DNA of 64,000 bases from Pilaira anomala (GCA_025716855.1 JAIXMQ010000022.1:1-64000), one strand, 5' to 3'. Counted from the first letter of the stretch, positions 1 to 10,381 are shown. Program-made: numbers and translations. Notes: generated by a model not told the origin, from the sequence alone.

Positions 1-353
1 TGAGACTGTCTTGGCAAGATCGGAATCGAATTATTTAGCTCGAATCTCTATAGAATTAACTCAAACTTCTAATTCGACAAATCATGTTATTGGTAGACTA
101 ACTATATTTGCAACTGTCTTATTACCAATGAATTTAGTTACTGGTTTATGGGGTGAGTTTTTTTTTTTTTTTTTTTTTTCAGTTTTTAATATGTGTGTAT
201 GTATACTAAGTTTTTTATATTTATATAGGTATGAATGTAAAAGTACCTGGTAAAGATTATGATAATTTAATCTACTTTTTTTGGATCGTTCTAAGTCTAG
301 CTGTCTTTGCTATTCTTTCACTTACATTTGCTAAACGTTTAAAACTAATATAA
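1..353 (+). pseudogene. Truncated second copy of the CorA transporter 3' end
   Basis: This is the mirror copy of the last part of the gene at 667-2388. It holds the end of exon 3 (to base 152), the T-rich intron 153-228, and all of exon 4 (229-353, stop at 351-353). The 5' part of the gene is missing because the window begins inside exon 3. If the inverted repeat is real, this is either a broken copy or the end of a second complete gene lying off-window. If the repeat is an assembly fold-back, the copy does not exist. Confidence 0.6.
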
Positions 354-1019
354 TAATTGGGATCTGTAAACAAAATAAAATTCCTTCACTACTTAGCTAC
401 TCTCTTTGTCTTTGTCTTTGTCTTTGTCTTTACCCCCATTTTGTACGTCATAAAAAAAGGGGGCAGGAAAAAAAAAAAAAAAAAAAAAAAAAAGTGGAAG
501 AATTTATACTTCATTCATTCTTTCCACTTTTTTTTTTTTTTTTTTTTTTTTCCTGCCCCCTTTTTTTTATGACGTACAAAATGGGGGTAAAGACAAAGAC
601 AAAGACAAAGACAAAGAGAGTAGCTAAGTAGTGAAGGAATTTTATTTTGTTTACAGATCCCAATTATTATATTAGTTTTAAACGTTTAGCAAATGTAAGT
701 GAAAGAATAGCAAAGACAGCTAGACTTAGAACGATCCAAAAAAAGTAGATTAAATTATCATAATCTTTACCAGGTACTTTTACATTCATACCTATATAAA
801 TATAAAAAACTTAGTATACATACACACATATTAAAAACTGAAAAAAAAAAAAAAAAAAAAAACTCACCCCATAAACCAGTAACTAAATTCATTGGTAATA
901 AGACAGTTGCAAATATAGTTAGTCTACCAATAACATGATTTGTCGAATTAGAAGTTTGAGTTAATTCTATAGAGATTCGAGCTAAATAATTCGATTCCGA
1001 TCTTGCCAAGACAGTCTCA
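1..1019. repeat. Near-perfect inverted repeat (palindrome) at the window start
   Basis: Positions 1-493 are the reverse complement of about 527-1019; in most of the arms base i pairs with base 1020-i. The arms differ only in homopolymer lengths near the centre: a 26-base A run at 468-493 faces a 24-base T run, and a 7-base A run faces 8 T. The unpaired centre is a spacer of about 20 bases at 500-521. The 22-base T run inside the gene's intron is identical in both arms. Such identity means a very recent inverted duplication, a terminal hairpin, or a fold-back read artefact at a contig end. The window starts inside the left arm, so its true extent is unknown. Confidence 0.95.
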
Positions 1020-2388
1020 TAATGATTCAAATTCTGTAACATGGTCAAGATATGATCTTGTACATCTCCTAAATACAATGCAACATCTGGATATATCTTT
1101 GCAATCATATCATTCAATAACTCTTGTTCAATCGTTCTCTCTTCTATACGCTTCATTAATCCTCTTACTACTTCGACTTTTGTACCTAACAATCGTACCA
1201 TCTGAATCACTTTCTTTCTACATGTACCAATACGTAATACCATATCGGATTGATCAGACTTATATAATAATACTAAATCATCAATAGAATCTACTTCAGA
1301 TTCAATTTGTTGAATAATAGGTGCAAAACTATCTGTAATTTCATCCATAATTGCATAATTTATCCAATCAGGTACTACTTCAATATAATCTTGGAGTTGA
1401 TTGACACGCTGTTGCACATGTCTTACATGAGGGACATGGTCAAAATGAAACTAGATGTACAATTATAAAGATGAGTCTATATGCAAATACATATCATTAT
1501 ATATATATATATATGTATATACTTTACTGTGAGAATATGTCGCTTAGTTACAATATTATAAAATGTTACGGGTCTTAATTGATGATTATCATGTACAAAC
1601 GCTCTATAACAAACAAACATATAATGTCGAAATACATCACACTTTTCTCTGATTTCATGCGACATTATATCTTCTGTCGTTAATGGATGAATATGAAATA
1701 ACTATTTTATATATATATATATATATATTAATTCTATATATTTCATTTCATTTTTTATACATAAAAAAAAAAAAAGTCTCCTTACTTTACTAATCGCTTT
1801 CATTTCTTCATTCGATGGACAAGTAATATCAATCCAATAATTCTCTTTTAAAAGTAATTCCTTCAAGGTCAAATGTGGATGACTTAAATCGGATAAAGTT
1901 TGTGCTTTAATACAGCCTGTATCCAGGTGATAATAATTAAATCGGTCTTCAGGTTGTCTATGAGGTAAAGTAGGAAACTGTTGAATGGTATCATCTCTAC
2001 TGTTATCTCCATAGAGACTAAGTAATTGCTGTTTTTGATCTGTACTATAATAATGCTTTGGTTGTGGTGTATGAATTTGAATTTCTTTAAATAAGGCTAA
2101 TGCATTTAGATCAATACTTGAATTTGAACTCTTTCTTTTGATCTCTTTTTCTGGTTTATCAAGCATTGTACTACTCGTAGAATGTCTACTAGTATTATTT
2201 GGAAAACAAATATCTTGCTCTAAAGATCGTCCTGTATCAAACAGCTTATCTAAATCTTTTGGTTCTGTAATGAGTAATAAACTACTTCGATTTTCTTTTT
2301 CTTGTGACATTATGGATTCATGGTTTAATCTAGTAGAAGAGGGTTCTGTATAATGAGGTGGAAAATACGGATAATTATTTGGTTCCAT
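667..2388 (-). CDS. CorA-family Mg2+ transporter (ALR1/MNR2-like)
   Basis: Predicted divalent-cation (Mg2+) channel of the fungal ALR1/MNR2 branch of CorA, in the plasma or vacuolar membrane. Four exons: 2388-1786, 1701-1528, 1450-868 and 791-667, giving 494 residues. After a polar Ser-rich N-terminus comes the CorA signature IHPLTTEDI, then LTFHFDHVPHVRHVQQR, a long helical stalk region, and two C-terminal membrane segments. The family-defining GMN motif ends the first membrane segment; its glycine codon is split by the last intron (exon 3 ends in one G, exon 4 starts GT ATG AAT). A VPG follows GMN, as I recall for fungal ALR proteins. The 3' end lies inside the right arm of the terminal palindrome. 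The gene diverges from PDI. Plasma-membrane versus vacuolar placement cannot be decided from sequence. Confidence 0.9.
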
Positions 2389-2872
2389 AAAGTAATAAAC
2401 AATAAAGGAAAACGATAATATAATGATTTTATTCTATTTTTTTTATATATATAACTCCATGTAAATCTAAGGAGCTGTCTTTCTTTTATGTTATATCTAT
2501 AAGAAACGGGATAAATATAAACCTTTTTATTAGGAGAGAAAATATATATATATATTTTATATACAAAAAGGAAACACTTCTTTTTTTCTCTTTGGTTTTT
2601 TCCTATTTGAGCCCCCTTTTTTTTATTTTTTGCATGATTTAAAGATTTAGCCAATAAAACGTGTCAAGTTAAATTAGATTCGCTTTAAAGCGGTTGGTTA
2701 ATTTAGTTTTGACACGTCCACACTCTAAAGCACGATGACCCTAAAAGCATCCAATCATATTCCAACACAAATCGGTGCTTTTTTTTTTCATTATTAATAC
2801 TAAAAAAGAAAAGCCTTTTTTTTTTCCATTCTTCTTTCTTCTTCAACTTTATTTATTTATTAAAAAAAAAAA
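2389..2872. promoter_or_regulatory. Divergent promoter between the Mg2+ transporter and PDI
   Basis: 484-bp intergenic region with start codons pointing outward. It contains CCAAT boxes at 2651-2655 and 2751-2755, poly-T tracts, and the nested dyad listed separately at 2651-2717. No other gene is visible. Confidence 0.7.
2651..2717. promoter_or_regulatory. Nested dyad with two ACGTGTCA half-sites, candidate unfolded-protein-response element
   Basis: ACGTGTCAA at 2659-2667 is mirrored by TTGACACGT at 2709-2717. Inside lie AAATTA/TAATTT arms and a perfect 12-bp palindrome CGCTTTAAAGCG at 2681-2692. A CCAAT box sits at the left edge. ACGTGTC resembles Hac1/HacA (bZIP) sites, which would fit regulation of the PDI gene 156 bp downstream. 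The sequence symmetry is direct observation; the factor is inference. Confidence 0.45.
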
Positions 2873-3094
2873 ATGGTTAGAAAGACTTTCTTGTTCACTG
2901 CTATTGCTGCCACTTTTGCTGCTCTCACTCATTCCGTCTTGGCTGAAGCAAGTGACGTACTTGACTTGACTGAAAAGACTTTTGACCAAGAGGTACTTGA
3001 TCAAGACTTGATGTTGGTTGAATTCTTTGCTCCTTGGTGTGGACATTGTAAAGCACTCGGTAAGTTTTTTTTTTTTAAAAAAAAATACACAACA

Positions 3095-3128
<34 letters not shown>

Positions 3129-4574
3129 TTGTATTGACGTTTTTTTTTTTTATATATATGATAGCCCCTGAGTATGAAGTCGCTGCTACTACTCTCAAGG
3201 AAAAGGATATCAAGATTGCCAAGGTTGATTGTACTGAAAACCAAGATCTCTGTCAAAAGTATGAGATTCGTGGTTACCCTACACTCAAGGTCTTTAGAAA
3301 TGGTGAGACCACAGATTATAAGGGTGCTCGTAAAGCTGACGGTATCGTCAGTTATATGCAAAAGTAAGTTTTTTATTTTATTTTATTTTAGAAAAAAAAA
3401 AAAGGGGGTTTATATATATATAAAAAAACGCGTTGTTTACTTATACTTTCTTAAAATTTTAAGGCAAGCTTCTCCTGCTGTAACTGAATTAGATGCCAAG
3501 AACTTTGGTGAATTCTCTACATCTGACCGTGTCGTCGTTGTTGGTTATGCTAAGGACGAAGCCTCCAAGGAAGCTTTAAAGACAGTCGCCAACAAACTCC
3601 GTGACGATTACTTATTCGGTATTGTCACCGACGAAGAATTGGCCAAGGAACATAAAGTGACCGAATTCCCTACTTTAGTTCTCTACAAGCAATTCGATGA
3701 AGGTCGTAACGACATGACTGGCGAATTCAAGCCTGAAGCCATTGCCGAATTCGTAAAGACACATTCCGTTCCTCTTTTAGATGCTATTGATGCTTCTAAT
3801 TTCCAATCCTATGCTGAAGCTGGTCTTCCTCTTGCCTATATCTTCCATGATGACAGTAAGGTCGCTGAAAAGTTGATCGAAATGGCTACTCCTTTAGCTC
3901 AAAAGTATAAGGGCAAGATTAATTTTGTTCATATCGATGCTAACAAGTTTGGTGGTCATGCTGCTAACCTTGCATTAAAGGAAGAATGGCCTGCTTTCGC
4001 TATTCAACATTTAGATAATGGTGCCAAGTTCCCTCTTGATCAATCCAAGGAATTAAATGCTGAAAATCTCGCTTCTTTCCTTGAAGATTATGCTTCTGGA
4101 AAGATTAAGGCCACTATCAAGTCCGCTGAAGCTCCTGTTGATAACAATGGTCCTGTCAAGGTCGTGGTTGCTAACGAATTCAATGATATCGTTCTTGATA
4201 AGTCCAAGGATGTCTTCCTTGAAGTTTATGCTCCTTGGTGTGGTCACTGTAAGAACTTGGAACCTATCTGGAACCAACTCGGTCAAGCTGTGGCTACTCA
4301 AGATGATTCTATCGTCATTGCTAAATTAGATGGTACTGAAAATGATATCCCTGAAGAAGGTGGTTTCGAAGTCTCTGGTTTCCCTACCTTAAAGTTCTTC
4401 AAGGCTGATACCAATGAAATGATCGATTATGACGGTGATCGTTCTCTTGAAGATCTTACTCAATTCATTAGCGAACACAGCTCCAAGAAGACAAAGGTTG
4501 TTGTCGTTCCTGTTGCTGAGAAAGATGAAAAGGTTCAAGAAAAGGAACCTGCCAACACTCACGATGAATTGTAA
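2873..4574 (+). CDS. PDI1: Protein disulfide isomerase, ER luminal
   Basis: Catalyses disulfide formation and shuffling in the ER lumen. Three exons (2873-3059, 3165-3363, 3464-4574) give 498 residues, the usual PDI length. A signal peptide occupies about residues 1-24. The thioredoxin-like a domain has WCGHC (CGHC at 56-59), two redox-inactive b/b' domains follow without CXXC, and the a' domain has a second WCGHC (CGHC at 388-391). A short acidic linker ends in the ER-retrieval signal HDEL. Intron 1 falls just after the first active site; it is dominated by T, A and TA repeats. An AT-rich tail with AATAAA-like motifs near 4645-4655 probably directs polyadenylation. The upstream dyad could link it to ER stress. 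Confidence 0.97.
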
Positions 4575-5062
4575 ATTGTCTTTCCCCCCTTTTTTTTTCT
4601 TTACCTTATTTCCCCCCACTCAAAACTTCATAACGTATACATTTTAAATAAATAAAAAAAAAAAAGAAGTGTGTATATACACATTGTTACCATATAAAAA
4701 AAAAGAGATTTCAATTAACTCAATTTGTGTCAAAGGAACGTTTAATATTTCCCCGTGGGTACAGCGAGAAATGGTAACTAACCCATTGTACTTATGGTCA
4801 ATGTATGACACGAAGCTTCCCGAAGCAATCCACAGATTACCTTTGTGTTATCAAAATACTTGTTCTATAAAGCTTATTTATTTTACTAAATTAAACTTTA
4901 TACATATCAACAATCCCCAATTTAACACTTTCTTGTGCATCCAGAGACACACTCAAAGGTGTATTTTATACTGATATATACATATGCGTATACATATAAT
5001 ATGTACGATGTGACAGTTACAAGAGAAGTTTAAATTTTATTTTTTTAAACAATAATTTATAT
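4575..5062. other. Convergent 3' intergenic region
   Basis: Non-coding spacer between the PDI stop codon and the stop codon of the KRE9-like gene on the other strand. It holds AATAAA-like polyadenylation motifs around 4645-4655 and TA-rich sequence near 4970-5000. No gene seen. Confidence 0.6.
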
Positions 5063-5993
5063 TTAAGCGGTAGTAGACTTCTTAGCAGACTTCTTGGTAG
5101 TAGACTTCTTAACAGACTTCTTAGCAGACTTCTTGGTGGACTTTGTCTTCTTGGTAGACTTCTTGTTGTTTTGGGCAGAAACAGCCTTAGGAACAGAGTG
5201 ACAACGAACGACGCCATTATCATCCTTACCTTCACCCTTGGTAGGATAACCAACACAGACAGCAGATGGCTTTTTAGTGCTCTTGGGTTTCTTAGTGACA
5301 GACTTTTTAGTAACAGTCTTCTTAGTTACTTTCTTGGTTGTACTCTTTTTTGTCTTTTTTGTCGTGGCCTTTTTGGTGGTCTTTTTGGTGGGCTTTTTGG
5401 TGGGCTTTTTAATAGTAATGTAACCTAAAATTAATTGGATTTTTTTTTTTTTTTTCAGTTATAATCCCGTCTCTCTCTATCTTTCTTTTTCTTAAAATAA
5501 CAATAATAAAAAAAAAAAAACGAGGTATTACCTGCAAAAGAAAGATCTTTATCACTGGGACCTGCTTCAATGACACTATAAGAATAATCTTTTAGAATGG
5601 ATAATGTAATAAAATAAAATAGGATTGGTATCATCGTACTATTTCTTTGGTTTGATACTGGAAGGAACCTTCCAAGTGTAAGTTCCTAAGGCAGCGTTCA
5701 CATTTTCAGCAATTAAGCCATTGACTGTTAAAGCTTGAGGAGGGCCTGAAGCATATAAAAGACTGATGGAGCCATTGATAGCTTCGTTTACATCCCTAAA
5801 TATGAATTAGGTTTAATATACTTTTATATATATCGTATGATTTATATATGTATGTGTACCATTTAATTTGGACTGTGGATCCAATTTCCCAAATATCTTT
5901 GGACTCGGGAGCAGTGATCGAAACGGAACTAGCTAAAACTAATTCTAATGCTGCAGTGAGGGTTAAAAGGATAGCTGAAGATTTAAACATCAT
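5063..5993 (-). CDS. KRE9/KNH-like secreted protein with Lys/Thr-rich tail (copy A)
   Basis: Four exons (5993-5860, 5795-5640, 5575-5532, 5424-5063) give 231 residues. A signal peptide (about 1-21) is followed by one KRE9/KNH-type beta-sandwich domain: VSITAPESKDIWEIGSTVQIKW, then a second strand set ending near GTYTWKVP. This domain family occurs in fungal cell-wall and GPI-anchored proteins. The C-terminal half is a low-complexity tail of Lys-Lys-Ser/Thr repeats interrupted by a conserved island, VCVGYP...VVRCHSVPKA, with two cysteines. No hydrophobic GPI tail is visible, so it is probably secreted and wall-bound by charge (inference). It is a close tandem paralogue of 8132-9082 with the same exon phases. 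Either ATG of the MM start is possible. Confidence 0.85.
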
Positions 5994-6574
5994 ATTTGGG
6001 TCGAAGGAATGGACTATACTTTTTTTTTTTTTTGTAGGAGTGGGAAAAAGGATTGAGAGGGTTTTTTTATTCTTCTAAAAAAAAAAAGAAAAAAAAAAGG
6101 GTAGTGAAAAGAGAGTATGTAAGGAAAAGGGAACAAAGAAAAAAGAAAAAGAAGAAAAGGTTTTATATACAGGTTTATATTCCTTTTTTTTTTTTTAATA
6201 AACATTACAATGGAAGTACACGAAATACAATAAACTTGGTGACACATTTTAAACAATTATTTTTTAATAAGAAAAAAAAAAAAAAAAAAGCCCGTTGGTC
6301 GATCTTTGGTCATATATTACAGTGTAACCAAGCTCTATCTATTGAACTGTTATATAACACAAAAAAAAAACAGGTTATACTTAAAAATTACTTGAATATT
6401 AAATTCACGGTTACTGCAGTTTATATAACTAAATGTTGTAAATATACATTTTCTAATTATTAACAAAAAAAAAAAAAAGACATCATAGACTTCTGAATAC
6501 TAAAAAGGACATGAAATAGATGTACTGAAAAAGACAATCGAGAGATTTCTCTTCTTCTTCTTATTTTTTTTTTT

Positions 6575-6830
6575 ATTCGTTTGACAGGAAGAAAATTAAG
6601 AATCCATAGTCAATGTAGTTTAATTCAATTATTTAAAGCAGTAGTCATCATGGTCTCCCAGGTCAATTGGACTTGTTGTGTTTGCTTGAATAACTGTGTC
6701 ACATAATAATGTAATTATTTATAGATTTTGTGTATTATTTTCAAAAATTAATCCATGTGTTAAATTATCCATTTTTGGTTAATAAAATGAAGAGTGATGG
6801 CAATTCTTATTTTATTACTTCTTCTAGGTG
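6575..6830 (+). pseudogene. Decayed copy of the Cys-rich surface protein gene at 9550-10381
   Basis: Similarity begins in the leader (CGTTTGACAGGAAGAAAATT here, CGTTTGACAGGAGGAAAATT in the intact copy) and runs through exon 1, intron 1 and the start of exon 2. The start codon is lost. A block matching the ICDPADT segment is deleted after CCQ/WxRC-like sequence, and about 40 bp at the start of exon 2 are missing. Similarity stops near 6830, so the Ser/Thr-rich stalk and C-terminal anchor are absent. No sensible reading frame remains. Confidence 0.8.
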
Positions 6831-8131
6831 AGCCATTTGAACGTCAATTTTCTAATACAGGAAACTCCATTCATAGTTACCCATCCACTTTTTTTTTTTT
6901 TCTCAAATCACCTAACTGGGTTTCTTTTTTTTTTAAAAAAAAAACGATCGCTTTTAAAGCTACCATTGAGTAACGGTAGCAAAGTGTTTACGTTACGTTA
7001 CGTGTCTATTGCCCTGTACTATGTAGTTTTTTTTTTTTTTTTTTGATAAAGAAAAAAAGGATGTGCATGTATAAGTGGGTATCATTAAGGTGGGGTTATG
7101 ATTATGTGCCACAGCCAATTGACTCTACTTGCGGGTACAATAGTACGCTCCTTTCATTTATGAATGGATGTATGATTGGACTAGTTTCAAGTTATAAATT
7201 TCATGTTTTAATTTGAGGATATTTGATAAAAATATTCTCGTATTTGATGAGACGTTGAACTTTGTGGTACTGGGTCCTAATTCTGGAGCAAATGAAAGAG
7301 TCGTCGATGCTAACAGATATGAAGTAACTAGAAAAATTTGAAATCTCTTAATAGCAATAATTAACTTCTTTGAATTGTCTTGATAAATGCAGACGATATT
7401 AATGTTGGTATATTGAGATGAAAACGTAGGAGTTGAGATGACGTTCATACTGCCTTGTCGTTCATAATGTATGTACACATACATCTAATGTTTTTTCAAG
7501 CGGGAGTAAAACTTTCAACACAGTTTTAGTGTATCAGCAGCAGCGCTTGTTGTGTTGTGCCGTCAACAAGAATCACACCAGCCAACAATTGAGCGGAAGC
7601 TCCTTTCAAATAAAGTTTCTTATTATCCCAGCTTTGATTTCGTTTGTCTTGATAATGGGATAAATGAACTTGTTGGTGGCAGGACTATTTTTTCCAATAG
7701 CAGCAGTCAGACGAACGTCTATTATAACAGGCCTATAAGTATTAGGCTGTTACCAACGAGATAGTGTACAGAGTAAAAGTCAAGTTTTTGGTTGGTATAT
7801 AACAACCTGATTTATTGAATATAGTTACATCATTGGTAAGAAGTCCCCCCCCCCTCCTCTCTTGAAAATGCAAAAGTAAAAAGTTGACAACACAGATCAA
7901 TTGCAGAATTTTGATTCCCAACATGGTGGAAGACTGATTTTATTGGGCAGAAATAAGTATCGATTAAAAATCTCAAAAAGTGAGAATATCAGAAAAAACC
8001 TCGCTTTACAACTAACGCGACCAAAATCAAATAAAATTATTAATAAAAGACTCTAAATTACCACAAGAAGTTTATTTTAAACAGTAATTTATTATCAAGT
8101 TTTTTTTTTTTATTTATTTATTTTTTTTTTT
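6831..8131. other. Intergenic region between the two duplication units
   Basis: Contains a T-run/A-run junction near 6925-6944, a T run at 7027-7044, an 11-base C run near 7847, and one weak coding-like patch on the minus strand (7158-7924, listed separately). Otherwise no gene is recognised. Confidence 0.5.
7158..7924 (-). pseudogene. Possible decayed gene for a secreted protein, unrecognised
   Basis: On the minus strand, an ATG at 7924 opens a hydrophobic leader (MLGIKILQLICVVNFLLLHF). Further along, non-joined frames read plausible protein, for example TDVRLTAAIGKNSPATNKF and, in another frame, GASAQLLAGVILVDGTT, but stops and frame changes separate them. A short open frame at 7484-7158 follows. 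No family is recognised. It may be a dead gene or chance; evidence is weak. Confidence 0.22.
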
Positions 8132-9082
8132 TTACTGAGCGGTAGTGGTCTTCTTTTTGGACTTCTTTGTACTAGTAGTCTTCTTCTTTGACTTCTTTAC
8201 AGTACTCTTCTTCTTGTTATTTTGGGCAGCAGCAGCAGCCTTGGGAATAGAGTGACAACGGACAGCACCATTACCATCGCTAGGATACCCAACACAAACA
8301 GCAGAAGGTTTATTAGTGACCTTTTCAGTAGTAGACTTGGGTTTCTTGCTGACAGACTTTTTGCTAGTCTTCTTGCTGACAGACTTTTTGCTAGTCTTCT
8401 TGCTGGCAGACTTCTTACTGGTCTTCTTGGTTACTTTTGTCGTCTTCTTTTTTGTTGTAGTCTTTTTCGTAGTGGTAGTCTTTTTGCTGGGCTTTTTAAT
8501 GGTAATATAACCTAAAAATATATAGTTACATATATTAATAATTCCATCTCTCTCTTTAGTTTAAAAAAAAAAAAGGGAACGAGATATTAACCTGCAAAAG
8601 AAAGATCTTTATCATTAGGACCTGCTTCAATGACACTATAAAAAAAAAAATGGTGTTGATTTTTTTTTTTTTTAGACGTGTGTTGTATATAAATTGATTG
8701 AAAAAGATCGTTTTTTTTTTACTATTTCTTTGCCTTGATACTTGAGGGAATCTTCCAACTATAGGTTCCCAAAGCGGGGTTCACATTGTCAGCAATTAAG
8801 CCATTGACTGTTAAAGATTGAGAAGGACCCGATGCATATAAAAGACGAATGGAGGAACCGTTGATAGCTTCATTTACATTCCTAAAAAAAAAAAAAAAAT
8901 GTTGAATTATACTTTTTACAAAAGAGCATGATTTGTATAAATATATACCATTTAATTTGGACGGTAGATCCAATTTCCCAAACGTCTTTAGATTCGGGAG
9001 AAGTGATCGAAACGGAACTAGCCAAAACTAATTCTAATGCTGCAGTAAGGGTCAAAAAGATAGCTGAAGATTTAAACATCAT
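8132..9082 (-). CDS. KRE9/KNH-like secreted protein with Lys/Thr-rich tail (copy B)
   Basis: Tandem paralogue of 5063-5993. Four exons (9082-8949, 8881-8723, 8635-8592, 8511-8132) give 238 residues with identical intron phases. It has a signal peptide (1-21), one KRE9/KNH domain (VSITSPESKDVWEIGSTVQ ... GTYSWKIP), and a Lys/Ser/Thr-rich tail with the same Cys island (VCVGYP...AVRCHSIPKA). Exon 2 is one codon longer than in copy A. The tail has expanded SKKTSKKSV-type repeats and differs more than the folded domain, suggesting relaxed or repeat-driven change. The third intron starts GTTAAT rather than the more usual GTAAxx. The role is probably in the cell wall; the exact function is unknown. 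Confidence 0.85.
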
Positions 9083-9161
9083 ATTTCGTGGTGAATTGTT
9101 TTCGAGAAAAGGAATGGAATATTGGAAAAGGAAAGTAAATAATGGGCGAGAAGGAATGAAA

Positions 9162-9195
<34 letters not shown>

Positions 9196-9549
9196 GAATT
9201 TATAAATTTGAAGTCAAATTTATTTAAATGAAAAAGTCCGTTAGAGTCGATCTTATATTACAGTGTAACCAAAACTCGGTTCCATTTGACTTACAAAAAA
9301 AAAAAAAAACGGGTATAGTTAAAACAGGTTACTTTTTAAATTTCATAACTTGAATATTAATTTCAATAAAAACTTTATATTGCTGTAGATACATTTTTAA
9401 TTATTGGTAGTAGAGAAACTCCTGAAATACTAAAAGGCATATGAAAAAAAAAAAGAAATAAAAAAGAGTATTTTTTCTTTTTTCTGTCTTTTTCATTTTT
9501 GTTTTAGTCTCGTTTGACAGGAGGAAAATTAAGAAAGAAGAAAAAAAAA
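9083..9549. promoter_or_regulatory. Divergent promoter between KRE9-like B and the Cys-rich gene
   Basis: 467 bp, start codons outward. Clearly related to 5994-6600 in the other unit, with long A runs (9169-9195) inserted. Conserved islands between the two units, such as TTACAGTGTAACCAA, are candidates for shared control sites. Confidence 0.55.
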
Positions 9550-10381
9550 ATGCATTGTCATAGTTTATTAGCAATACTCATAATAGTCGCCCAGGTCAGT
9601 TGGGCTCGTTGTATCTGTGACCCTGCAGATACTTTGTGCTTGAATAATTGTGGTATAATTATAGATTTAAAGAAAATTAATCCATGTGTTAAATTATCCT
9701 TTTTCGGTTAATAAAGTGAACAGTGCTAGAAATTGTATAGAAGCATGTCATGAAAAGAATGGTGGTGATTCTTGTTTTATTACTTGTGTCAATGTTTATT
9801 GGCCTGGTACTACATTTGAAGACGCTGATAATGATGTGATTACAACTACTAAAAAAGAAAAAAGTCTTTATCATCATCATCAGTCTACAATAATACAGTT
9901 ACCAACAACTTCAGTAACTACCACTACTGCAAAAGATGATCATAATTTAAAAAATCCATTTTTTATGTCAATATTTAGTAATTTATCTTCTGCATCTACA
10001 GCGCATACTACAGGACAACAACAAACTATTTTAGCAGAAAAGCCTACTAACAGTAGTTATTATCGTTCAAAAAATAGAAACGCTTCTTTGTTTACTACTA
10101 CGACGAGTACGAGTCAATTTCCACAAAGTACATTGATTCCATCTTTCACAACTAGTAAGTTTTAAATTTATTGCCGAAAGTTTTTTTTTAACAGTAAAAG
10201 AGTATATTTTTAAAATATAGCTCACATACTCGTCACTAGACTGGTTACAGTGACTCCGAACCTAACCTCCGTTCCAGTTACTAATAATAACACTACTTCA
10301 CATGGAAATCCAAGTCTGCTGGTTGAATCATGGTCGTCACTCTTATTTCTTTTGTTTATAACTTTCTTTTTAGTTTATTAA
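9550..10381 (+). CDS. Small Cys-rich, Ser/Thr-rich GPI-type surface protein
   Basis: Three exons (9550-9652, 9717-10154, 10221-10381) give 233 residues. A signal peptide (about 1-19) is followed by a compact Cys module, CICDPADTLCLNNCVNSARN then CIEAC ... DSCFITCVNVYWPG. I recognise this spacing from short Mucorales secreted proteins of unknown function. A long Ser/Thr/Asn-rich stalk follows. The C-terminus (SSLLFLLFITFFLVY) is hydrophobic and fits a GPI-anchor signal. Likely a cell-wall or plasma-membrane surface protein (inference). It diverges from KRE9-like B, and the same gene pair exists in unit 1, where this partner is dead. Acceptor of intron 1 (AAG at 9714-9716) was chosen because it keeps the Cys spacing. 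Confidence 0.8.

Larger units (their letters stand above)
5063..6830 (+). repeat. Segmental duplication, unit 1 (direct orientation)
   Basis: About 1.75 kb similar to 8132-9830. It includes a KRE9-like gene, its upstream region with a shared stretch around 6293-6332 (TTACAGTGTAACCAA is identical in the other unit), and a decayed copy of the Cys-rich gene. The unit ends where similarity to the Cys-rich coding region stops, near 6830. Confidence 0.85.
8132..9830 (+). repeat. Segmental duplication, unit 2 (direct orientation)
   Basis: Second unit of the duplication, offset about 3.08 kb from unit 1. It contains KRE9-like copy B, the shared upstream region (including TTACAGTGTAACCAA near 9257), and the 5' part of the intact Cys-rich gene. 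Confidence 0.85.

Noticed and set aside
357..572. Open frame through the palindrome centre
   Set aside because: It encodes only Lys/Phe runs from homopolymers and tandem TTTGTC; it crosses the centre of an inverted repeat and has no protein character.
4669..4974. 101-residue open frame after PDI
   Set aside because: Lies in the 3' spacer, has no recognisable family, no splice context and mixed hydrophobic composition expected from AT-rich DNA.
7552..7764. Plus-strand open frame of 70 residues
   Set aside because: Overlaps the weak minus-strand coding-like patch, has no family match and no start context.
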